The notes under the pieces are model-generated. The model searched no databases. It was not told the DNA's origin and saw only the letters and a list, made by a program, of their open reading frames with translations. Positions 35,640 through 46,148 of a DNA stretch of 64,000 nucleotides are shown in pieces. The translations under genes and the position numbers were made by a program. Position 1 is the first letter of the stretch, and every line of letters begins with the position of its first letter. Source of the DNA: Sacculina carcini (taxonomy: Eukaryota; Arthropoda; Thecostraca; Sacculinidae); contig OU696593.1 of NCBI GenBank assembly GCA_916048095.2, forward strand, positions 2,500,001 to 2,564,000. Reading direction: 5' to 3'.

Positions 35640-37500
35640 ACTGCATTGTAGAAAACAAAATTTCCAGCACGATGGTATAATATATTTTCATGTGTAACAA
35701 ATAGTTACTGAGAAATAGTAGAAAAATGAATTTATTTTAGTCGCCCGGTGTTCAAATGTAATTTTGCATGTATTTGAGAATTTTGCCAATTTTACACATT
35801 TTTTGTATCATTTGTGGGTATAAATTATAGCTTATCTTGTAGAACACAAAATTTTCTACACAGTAGTATATTCCTGTGTAATCGCAAGTGCGCATAATAG
35901 CTGTCAAATTGGCAATATGTCCTTTTGACTTTACACCGCCGTAACTTCCTTCAGATACCCTTTGGAAAATTACAAATTATACCGTACTGTAGAAAACAAG
36001 ATTTCTAGCACGATGGTATACTTTATTTTTATGTATAACAAATAGTTACTGAGAAATAGTAGAAAAATGAATTAATTTTAGTCGCCCGGTGTTCAAGTGT
36101 AATTTTGGATGTATTTGAGAATTTTGCAAATTTTACACGTTTTTTGTATCATTTGTGGGTATAAATTATAGCTTATATTGTAGAACACAAAATTCTCTAC
36201 ACAGTAGTATATTCCTGTGCAATCGCAAGTGCGTAAATTGTGATTGGACTTCAGTGAAATTAAATCAGTGTATATTCATGTGTAGTCGCAAGTGCGCATA
36301 ATAGCTGTCAAATTGGCAACATGACATTTTGAATTTACACCGCCGTAACTTCCTTCAGATACACTTTGGAAAATTAAAAATTAACCCGTATTGTAGAAAA
36401 CAAGATTTCTAGCACGATGGTATAATTTATTTTTATGTATAACAAATAGTTACTGAGAAATGGTAGAAAAATTAATTCATTTTAGTCGTCCGGTGTTCAA
36501 GTGTAATTTTGGATGTATTTGAGAATTTTGCCAATTTTACACGTTTTTTGTATCATTTGTGGGTTTGAATTATAGCTTATCTTGTAGAAAAAAAAATTAT
36601 CTACACAGTTGTATATTCCTGTGTAATCGCAAGTGCGCATAATAGCTGTCAAATTGGCAACATGACATTTTGACTTTACATCGCCGTAACTTCCTTTAGA
36701 TACACTTTGGAAAATTACAAATTATACCGTATTGTAGAAAACAAAATTTCTAGCACGATGGTATAATTTATTTTTATGTATAACAAATAGTTGCTGATAA
36801 ATAGTAGAAAAATTAATTAATTTTAGTCGCCCGGTGTTCAAGTGTAATTTTGGATGTATTTGAGAATTTGACCAATTTTACACGTCTTTTGTATCATTTG
36901 TGGGTATAAATTATAACTTTTATTGTAGAACACAAAATTATCTACACAATAGTATACTTTTTATAGCTGTATCCTTGCTGGTTTATGAGGAATAGATAGA
37001 AGAATATTGACCAAAATATTCACGTTTTTGTGTGCTAATTTTGCCTTTTTGACTTTGTCATTTACACTTCACACTGCCGTAACTTTTTTTTAATACACTT
37101 TGTAAAATTAAAAATTATACTGTGTTGTAGAAAAGAAAATTTCCAGCATGATGGTATTACTTATTTAGATGTGTAAGAATTATTTTTTGAGAAATAGAGA
37201 AAAAAGTATAGAAAATTTGACGCGTGGAGTTTAAATAAAATTTTGAATGTAGATTGAATTTTTTTCTATTTTACATGTTTTATATTCAATTTTCGGGTAT
37301 GAATTATTGTTCGTTGAGTAAAACAGAAAATTTCCTACACAGTGGTATAATTTGTATAATTGTAACATTGCTGGTTTAGGAGGAGAAGTCTTCAGAATAT
37401 CAATCAAAATTTTCGCATTTTTTAGGGTTCATTTTGTATTTCACCGCAATAACTTTTTTTGGTTTTATTTTTAAAATTTAAAATTTAATGTTAAGTGTAA
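35640..37500. repeat. tandem array of about 341-bp units in Helitron
   Basis: The landmark GCGCATAATAGCTGTCAAAT recurs at 35891, 36294 and 36634, followed by more divergent units. The basic step is about 340 bases; one step of 403 holds an extra 60-odd bases. Each unit contains two diverged halves of about 170 bases, one with TGTAGAAAACAAGATTTC and one with TGTAGAACACAAAATT. Confidence 0.85.
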
Positions 37501-37650
37501 ACAAGAAAATTTCCAACATGATGGTATAAATTTTCAGCGGGTACGCCAAGTGGTGGCCGAGTATTAGCTGATAGAAAATGGACCAAGGATGGTGAACACA
37601 CAGACACACACACACACACACAGAGGATCTCTTTTATATATATAGATATA

Positions 37651-40600
37651 TAGCATTATAACCCGCCCGTTGTGCGGAGCAATTCATAACATGAAATTCA
37701 TATTCAATTGGTAAAAAATATGGAAAAATAAAAATGAAATAGGGTACACTCATAAAAATATTCATCTATTGAAAATTATAAGTTTAATTATTTTTATTTC
37801 GACAAAATATTTCCCCTCAGTCCGCCTGAGTCATTTTTAAACCCGCCCGTCGTGCTGAATAATTCAGAACTCGAACACGATCCGTTCTGCATCTTGAAGT
37901 CAAATCCATTGGTTTCGTGTATGGATTAATTCTACAGGGTAAATTGAACGTTCTATTGTCTATAGTTGCTGCCCGCGGAACATTTTTATTTAAAAAAATA
38001 CCTTTTTTAAAATAAATCATTTGAAACAATGAACTAAAAAATGGAAACACTTTTTTTATACCCGCCCGTCGTGCGGAACAATTCATACAATAAAATTCAT
38101 ATTTGAAGTCAAATCCATTGGTTTTGTGTATGGATTAATTCTACAGGGGAAATTGAACGTTCTATTGTCTATAGTTGCTGCCCGCGGAGCATTTTTATAT
38201 TAAAAAAATTACCTTTCTTAAATGAACCATTTGAAAAAATGAACTAAAAAATGGAAACACTTTTTTAAACCCGCCCGTCGTGCGGAACAATTCATACAAT
38301 AAAACTCATATCAAATCCATAAAATATAATGAATACAAATTGAAAACCAAAAAATGTAACCTATAAATATCTTAACCAATATAAACGTCTAAATGTGAAT
38401 ATTTTTGTTCTTATTTTGACAAATATTATCCCTCAACCCGCCTGATATATAAATCTGCCCGTCGTGTGGTATAATTCAGAACACAAACACGAAACAAACA
38501 CAAAGAAAATGGATGAAAAACGAAAATGTAAATTGAACGTTCTATTGTCTATAGTTGCTGCCCGCGGAGCATTTTTATTTTTAAAAAAATACCTTTTTTT
38601 AAATGAACCATTTGAAAAAATGAACTAAAAAATGGAAACACTTTTTTTAAACCCGCCTGTTGTGCGGAACAATTCATACAATACAATTCATATTTGAAGT
38701 CAAATCCATTGGTTTTGAGTATGGATTAATTCTACAGGGGAAATTGAACGTTCTATTGTCTATAGTTGCTGCCCGCGGAACATTTTTATTTTAAAATAAA
38801 ATTACCTTTTTTTAAATGAACCATTTGATAAAATGAACTAAAAAACACTTTTTTAAACCCGCCCGTCGTGCGGAACAATTCATACAATAAAATTCATATC
38901 AAATCCATAAAATATATTGAATACAAATTGAAAACCAAAAAATGTAACCTATAAATATCTTAACCAATAGAAAAGTCTAAATGTGAATATTTTTGTTCTT
39001 ATTTTGACAAATATTATCCCTCAACCCGCCTGATATATAAATCTGCCCGTCGTGTGGTATAACTCAGAACACAAACACGAAACAAACAATGAAAGATGAT
39101 GAAATCTTTTCATCAGAATGTTTCCAAACTATATTTATTACTTAACATCATTCCCCAATATCATTTGCTTAAGTACTATTTTACTTTTACCGCTATAATA
39201 TTTATTGCTAAAATTTATATATTTTCCGCTATCATTAAAACCCAATATAACCTGAGTCAAACCTACCCAACCCAACCCAACCATCCAATCTTGATCGCAC
39301 TCAGCCTAGTCTGAGGTGATTTAACTTATTAGTTTGTGATCACAAAATATACTGATGCGATCATAATTTGTAATCAGAAGACTGAGATTATCTACCCCAG
39401 GGGTCCCAAACACGCGGCCCACAAATACTTATCTCTCAACCCGCCAATATAGTATCGGAACCAAACTGTAAGGCAGCTAAATTCACATTTGTTGCATAAT
39501 GCGATGTAATTATACACCATTATCATATTATCTCATAATTCCCGGTTAATGCTTCCACTAATGCATCATATTCATACAGTTGTTATTTTTGGATTACACG
39601 GATATTAAAGCCCTTGATATTACAGCCGATATTATATTATGCAATCTATATTCAACTACGTATTATTCCTAATACATATATCATCAGATCGCAAAATATA
39701 TTTAAAGGTTCACATCATTCCTCAAAATCATTTGCTTAAGAACTATTCTACTTTTATCGCTAGAATATTTAATGCTAGCAAAATATCATATACCTCGCTA
39801 TCATTTAAACCCACTCTTTATAGATACATTTAAGCCCACCCGTCGTGCGGAACAGTTCATTAAATATAATTAATATTCAATTCATAAAAAAATTAGTGAA
39901 AATTGAAAAAGAAAAACAAACCCATAGGAATGTTTAGCCAATATGAAAGTCTAAATGTGAAATTTATGTTTCAATTTAGAAAACATGTTTTTCCACAACC
40001 CGCCTCATATTTATAGCTGCCCGTCGTGCGGAATAATTCAGAACTCAAACACGAAACAAACACAAAGAAAATTGATGAAAAACGACCAACAGAAAAAGTG
40101 AAATTTGTAAATTCTTGTTTTAATTATTGACGATGTTTTTCCCTCAACACTGCTCAACTTCACACCCGTCCTTCGTATGTAGTAATTCAGAAGTGTAACA
40201 CTATCAAAACAATGAAACTTTCTGTCATCTCTATAATTCCAGATTTATGCGTCCGCTAAAACAGCATATTCATATAGTTGGCATTACATGATATTACAAC
40301 CCATATCCTTATGCAACTTAAGCTTATGCAACATGAAATTAAACCAATTAGATTATACAGTAAAATTCCGTAGTTAACTTTGTTCCCAGTAGTATTTTAT
40401 CCGCCCGTCGGGCTGAACAATTCATGTGTAAATATTGAGGACAATAAAGCCATTCTATTCAGTATAGTGTTGCATTAATTAAACTGTACCCAATACAACC
40501 ACACCATCCATGCTTGGAGCTAATATAATGCATTCTTAATTGTGATTGGGCTTCAGTGAAATTTAATCGGTGTATATTCCTGTGTAATCGCAAGTGCGCA

Positions 40601-42698
40601 TAATAGCTGTCAATTTGGTAATATGTGCTTTTGACTTTACACCGCCGTAACTTCCTTCAGATACACTTTGGAAAATTACAAATTATACCGTATTGTAGAA
40701 AACAGGATTTCTAGCACGATGATATAATTTATTTTTATGTGTTACAAATATTTACTGAGAAATAGTAGAAAAAGTAATAAATTTCAGTCGCCCGGTGTTC
40801 AAGTGCAATTTTGGATGTATTTGAGAATTTTGCCAATTTTACACATTTTTTTGTATCATTTATGGGTAAAAATTATAGCTTATCTTGTAGAACACAAAAT
40901 TATCTACACAGTAGTATATTCCTGTGTAATCGCAAGTGCGCATAATAGCTGTCAAATTGGCAATATGTCCTTTTGACTTTACACCGCCGAAACTTCCTTC
41001 AGATACACTTTGGAAAATTACAAATTATACCGTATTGTAGAAAACAAGATTTATAGCACGATGGTATCATTTATTTTTATGTGTAACAAATATTTACTGA
41101 GAAATAGTAGAAAATGAGTATATTTTAGTCGCCCAGTGTTCAAGTGTAATTTTGGATGTAATTGAGAATTTTGCCAATTTTACACGTTTTTTGTATCATT
41201 TGTGGGTATAAATTATAACTTATATTGTAGAACACAAAATTCTCTACACAGTAGTATATTCTTGTGTAATCGCAAGTGCGTAAATTGTGATTGGACTTCA
41301 GTGAAATTAAATCAGTGTATATTCCTGTGTAATCGCAAGTGCGCATAATAGCTGTCAAATTGGCAACATGACATTTTGAATTTACACCGCCGTAACTTCC
41401 TTTAGATACATTTTGGAAAATTAAAAATTCTACCGTATTGTAGAAAACAAAATCTCTAGCACGATGGTATAATTCATTTTAATTTGTGACAATTAGTTTT
41501 TGAGAAATAGGTAGAAAAATGAATAAATTTTAGTCACCCGGTGTTCAAGTGTAATTTTGGATGTATTTGCGAATTTTGCCAATTTTACACGTTTTTTGTA
41601 TCATTTGTGGGTATGAATTATAGCATATATTGTAGAACACAAAATTCTCTACACAGTAGTATATTCCTGTGTAATCGCAAGTGCGCATAATAGCTGTCAA
41701 ATTGGCAATATGTCCGTTTGACTTTACACCGCCGTAACTTCCTACAGATATACTTTGGAAAATTAAAATTATACCGTATTGTAGAAAACAAAATTTCTAG
41801 CATGATGGGACAATTTATTTTTATATATAACGAATTGTTACTGAGAAATAGTAGAAAAATAAATAAATTTTAGTCACCCGGTGTTCAAGTGTAATTTTGG
41901 ATGTATTTGAGAATTTTGCCAATTGTACACGTTTTTTGTATCATTTGTGGGTATAAATTATAACTTTTCTTGTAGAACACAAAATTATCTACACAATAGT
42001 ATAATTTTGATAGCTGTACTATTGCTGGTTTATGAGTAATAGATAGCGGAATATTGACCAAAATATTCACGTTTTTTGTGCTAATTTTGCCTTTTTGCTT
42101 TTTTGTCATTTACACTTCACACCGCCGTAACTTTTGCTTAATACACTTTCGAAAATTAAAAATTATGCCGTGTTGTAGCAAACAAAATTCCCAGCATGAT
42201 GGTATTATTTATTTAGATGTGTGATTATTACTTTTTGAGAAATAGAGAAAAAAGTATAGAAAATCGGACGCGTGGAGTTTAAATAAAATTTTGAATGTAG
42301 ATTGATTGTTTTCCTTTTTACATGTTTTATATTCAATTTTTGGGTATAAATTATAATTCGTTGAGTAGAAAAGAAAATTTTCTACACAGTGATATAATTT
42401 TTATAGTTGTACTATTGCTGGTTTAGGAGGAGTAGTCTTCAGAAAATTGACCAAAATTTTCGCATTTTTCAGTGTTCATTTTGTCTTTTCACCGCTATAA
42501 CTTTTTTTGATTTCATTTTTGAAATTTAAAATTTAATCTAAAGTGTAGACAAGAAAATTTCCAACGTGATGGTATAAATTGTTAGCGGGTAGGCTGAGTG
42601 GTGGCCGAATAATAGCTGATAGAAAATGGACCAAGGAGGGTCGAACAGACACACAGACACACACACACACACACACAGAGGATCTCTTTTATATATAT

Positions 42699-42701
<3 letters not shown>
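37651..42701 (-). mobile_element. long Helitron unit with local duplications
   Basis: The 5' end (minus) TCTATATATATAAAAG lies at 42701. The left end has TAGCATTATAACCC with the hairpin, but the CTAG is altered. 5.05 kb, longer than the other long units because a block around TGCCCGCGGAACATTT is repeated three times between 37,900 and 38,800. The 341-bp array is at 40550-42560, and the hAT-like end at 39398 is shared with the other units. Confidence 0.8.
40550..42560. repeat. tandem array of about 341-bp units in Helitron
   Basis: The landmark GCGCATAATAGCTGTCAA recurs at 40596, 40938, 41341 and 41683 (steps 342, 403 and 342). The 403-base step has the same extra segment as in the array at 35640. 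Confidence 0.85.

Positions 42702-42794
<93 letters not shown>
42702..42794. repeat. (TA)n microsatellite
   Basis: A pure TA run at the 5' end of the Helitron. Confidence 0.95.
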
Positions 42795-42796
<2 letters not shown>

Positions 42797-43126
42797 GCCC
42801 GTGTGGTATAATTCAGAACACAAACACGAAGCAAACAATTAAAGATGATGAAATCTTTTCATCAGAATGTTTCCAAACTATATTCATTACTTAACATCAT
42901 TCCCCAACATCATTTGCTTAAGTACTATTTTAATTTTACCGCTATAATATTTATTGCTGAAATTTATATATTTCCCGCTATCATTAAAACCCAATATAAC
43001 CTGAGTCAAACCTACCCAACCCAACCCAACCATTCAATCTTGACCGCACTCAGTCTAGTCTGAGGTGACTCAACTTATTAGTTTGTAATCACAAAATATA
43101 CTGATTCGATCATAATTTGTAATCAG
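42795..43126 (-). mobile_element. Helitron fragment
   Basis: Matches the part of the long units that starts near 34530 and 39050. It is cut on the left by the TA run and on the right by the TA-flanked element. Confidence 0.75.
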
Positions 43127-44919
43127 TAGGGCTGTCAAAAAAGTAACCTAAAAATCAGAAAAAAGTAACTTTATTTTCGAGAAAAAGTAACCTAAAAAAG
43201 TAACCTAAGAATAACCTGAGTTTTAAAGTTATTATCACTTTTGTATCGTTTTATCACATGTTTATCACGGCTTTGCTGATTAGTGCGCTATGTGAAATAC
43301 ACGGTTTGTATGTTGTTTGCTTGTGAACATATAAAGTAACCTAATAACCAATAAAAGGTAACCTAAAAATAACCTCCTTCAAAAAAGGTCAATTTCTGTT
43401 TGCAGTTCTGAAGGAAGAAAATACACCAGTCCTTCTTTTTTATCATCTTTCCGAGTTGGTACTACTTTTCCACCCTCTCCGATCTGGTACCATTTTTACA
43501 ACAAACAACCAAAAGTGACTTAACATAATTTAGCTAACATCGAAAAAAGGAGCATAACCATCAAAATATAATTTTAAGTGGAAAGCTCATACAAATGCGA
43601 AATACACTAATTGCAAATGTAAATATTTTTAGTAATGGTCGCAATAATGTTCTTTATATTTTTTCAATGGAACTTTTTATCAAATAGCACGTACTACAGT
43701 AGTGTAAACAATGCATGTGTGAATGCCCTCCGTCCTCCCATATGTCAAACGTGGGATAATGGCGCTATCTCATGCCCTGAAAATCACGTGCAAATTCCTG
43801 TTCAAGTAAATGCGTACTGTTAAGTGCTACAGTGCAGTATCTGGTATAGAGAGCTCACACATAGTAATATACCACGCTCCAAACATCTCACGACACCCTC
43901 CGGTTCGTGGACATTTCCTAAAATGGAATTACACTATCCTGCGTACCCAAAAACGAATAAATATCGAGTAGCACGGATATTAAGATGAATATCAATTGCT
44001 AAATCCTAACAGCAGAAATGTTGATATTTCTTGATCTTCAGACCTAATATTCTATCTCTTTTCCTATTTTATCCTCATATATACCGTTTTTGTGTCTCTT
44101 ATCTGCAAAAAGTCAAATTACATTTAGTAACTTGTAAATGTCAGAAAAATTTCAAAGTAAAAACCAAACCAATCTTAATATTTGACAAAACCCATCATTT
44201 ATATTCAAGTAGCATATACAAATACATTTAGATACAAATAATATATGCAAACAACATCGAGACAATTAAGTAACGTGGGACATGGTTAACATATATATTA
44301 ATATTGATTGAATGCTTTTGTAAAGAGCAGTTATAATATTTTATCATACACTTCTCAACGTTTAAAGATTCAAATTTCCTTTCTGGCAGAAATTATTTAG
44401 CGTTATGGATCTCCCGATAGCTGCTGATGTAGTTTGGTATTTTTGCAGAAAATAGTACGTAGTGAGAGATAATAATTTGTTGATTATGCTGTTATTTTCT
44501 AACAAATTGCTGCTTTAGGCGTGTTTGATGTAGCCGAAGTTTCACACGCATCGTTGATGATGTATATGTCTGTTTAATGCTCAATTTTGAAAGTCGTGCT
44601 ACTTGACCATTTTTGACCTTCTGATTTCATATCCCATCTCTTTTCATCTTTTATCCAGATTTATACCGTATATTGTGTATTTTATCTGCCAAAATTACCA
44701 AAAACCGTAATAAATTCACCTAATGACAAGAAAAATTACTAAAATTAACCCAAATATGAAAGGGTAACCTAAAAGCACAAAAATTAACCTAAGAAGAAAA
44801 AGTGAACCTTTGTTAGCCTAATAACATTTTAATAATTACCGCATATAAGTTTTTATGGTCATTTAGGTAGCTTATGAAAAAGTGACTTTTAGGTGAAGAA
44901 GTAACTTTGAACAGCGCTA
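43127..44919 (+). mobile_element. TA-flanked non-coding DNA element, uninterrupted copy
   Basis: The left end TAGGGCTGTCAAAAAAGTAA and right end ACAGCGCTA are imperfect inverted repeats, and TA at both edges may be the target duplication. Repeated GTAACCTAA-type motifs are crowded at both ends. It matches, in opposite orientation, the split copy at 2513-8396, which shows the empty site of LTR element A. No transposase. Confidence 0.75.
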
Positions 44920-45123
44920 ATTGAGTACGCAAACACCCGAAAAAAATATTTTGGAAAACATCCCAAAGCTGGTCGAAATGTCTATAAATGCGATGAAAAT
45001 GGGTGTATTTGTTAGTTTTCCATATTGTTGGTGTTGTATTATTATGTAATATGTATATATCTACTTGCTGTCTTATTGTCATTTCTTTGCGTTTGATATT
45101 GTTCATTTGCAGCGCATCTGAAA

Positions 45124-45199
<76 letters not shown>

Positions 45200-45446
45200 G
45201 AGTACATGTATATGTGTACTCGATACTCGAGTACTCGTATATATGTGTGTGTGTGGATATTTGCGCTTTTTAACACATACTATCTTACATTAACTTATAA
45301 CAAAGTCAGTCGAATAATTTCATCAACGAATGAATACACTTTATTTAGAGTGTTATGCATAATATAAATTTGAAAAATAATTTCTTCCAGCACGGCTTCT
45401 TTAATCGTATCATAGACCAACTAATTTACGTCGAAACTTATCGAGC
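44920..45446. other. no gene; (TA)n tract at about 45127-45197
   Basis: A long TA run followed by a small palindrome (GTACTCGATACTCGAGTAC). No gene was seen. Confidence 0.6.
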
Positions 45447-45594
45447 ATGGGCATACAGTTGTACAAAATTCAAAATCAAGCCGCCCAAAGCGTTATCATC
45501 AATGAAAATAACCCAATATTTGCCAATGTGAATATTTCAGCAGAGCAGAAATATGTTCGCCTACGCATCGATACTTGTATGCCTCTTACTGCAG
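45447..45594 (+). CDS. possible upstream exon of unknown protein
   Basis: An ATG (GAGCATGGG context) opens 49 codons (MGIQLYKIQNQAAQSVIINE and on) that end at a strong splice-donor look, GCAG|GTGAGA. I do not recognise the protein. Its end phase (one base over) does not fit the next supported exon (46114, phase 0), so it is not a straightforward first exon of the phosphatase gene. It may belong to another transcript or be chance. The longer frame continues into a hAT-like element, which argues against coding past 45594. Confidence 0.25.
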
Positions 45595-45606
45595 GTGAGA
45601 GCTATC

Positions 45607-45915
45607 CAGTGGTTCTAAACTTGGAGCTATTCAACCCCACACGTTCCATACATGCGCTCATCGAATCTTTCGTATTTGAAGTATTAGAAGTGAAATCACA
45701 AATCACGTAAGATCAAGACAGTTACATGAATGGACCGAGTTGCTTGCAGCACAGATATCAAGACCAAACGATGTGGTGTGATTAGCTGCAGCCAATGATG
45801 ATCAAGCAGAATTTGACATCACGAATCATTCGAGTGGATGAACCAAACCGCCGAACTCCTGAAACAAATTCACCGAATCCAAGGGGCTGGATCAAACCAA
45901 GGTTTAGAACCACTG
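45607..45915. mobile_element. hAT-like short non-autonomous element
   Basis: Inverted ends CAGTGGTTCTAAACTTGG and CAGTGGTTCTAAACCTTGG (309 bases). The body is homologous, in opposite orientation, to 48476-48794. The flanking 8-mers no longer match well, so the copy is old. Confidence 0.75.
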
Positions 45916-46113
45916 GATTAATTTGTGAACAATGTAACGATCGGTACATCAAACAAATAATTTCCCAAATAAACAATGCAATTTTAATGCAGTTGCACTA
46001 AGTGTGAAGCGAAAACTATCACAAGATTTACTTGATAACTGCAAATGTTGTCATAATTTGCTATTGTTAGTGATGTCTGGTGTTGTCATAAATGTTGTTG
46101 TTATTGTCAACAG

Positions 46114-46148
46114 CTGACACTCAAATGCTACTCGGCCGAAGAAATCAG
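46114..46148 (+). CDS. 5-phosphatase gene, small upstream exon
   Basis: A good acceptor (TTATTGTCAACAG) and donor (ATCAG|GTAATT) bound 35 bases read as LTLKCYSAEEI, and the last two bases join the next exon to give S-VRAITYNVG. The phase fit is the main support. The assignment is weaker than for the other exons because the segment is short and not conserved. Confidence 0.5.

Larger units (their letters stand above)
33924..37646 (-). mobile_element. long Helitron unit, both termini
   Basis: On the minus strand it starts TCTATATATATAAAAG and ends CTAG (33924-33927), between A and T. 3,723 bases without a Rep or helicase gene. Contents from left to right: a region with at least four hairpin motifs, a non-coding core, a captured hAT end (34873), and tandem repeats of about 341 bases (35640-37500). 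The CA-rich 5' part (CAGAGGATCT on plus) is shared with the other long units. Open frames of 60-90 codons are not convincing genes. Confidence 0.85.

Noticed and set aside
28744-43126. CRISPR-like look of a GC-rich motif repeated at intervals
   Set aside because: Spacing is irregular, flanks are also repeated, and the motif is the Helitron terminal hairpin. The genome is eukaryotic.
43635-43823. A 62-codon frame in the TA-flanked element
   Set aside because: The other copy of the element shows no matching open frame, and there is no known domain.
45447-45710. An 87-codon frame as one complete gene
   Set aside because: Its second half lies in a hAT-like element (45607-45915). Only the part up to 45594 is kept as a doubtful exon.
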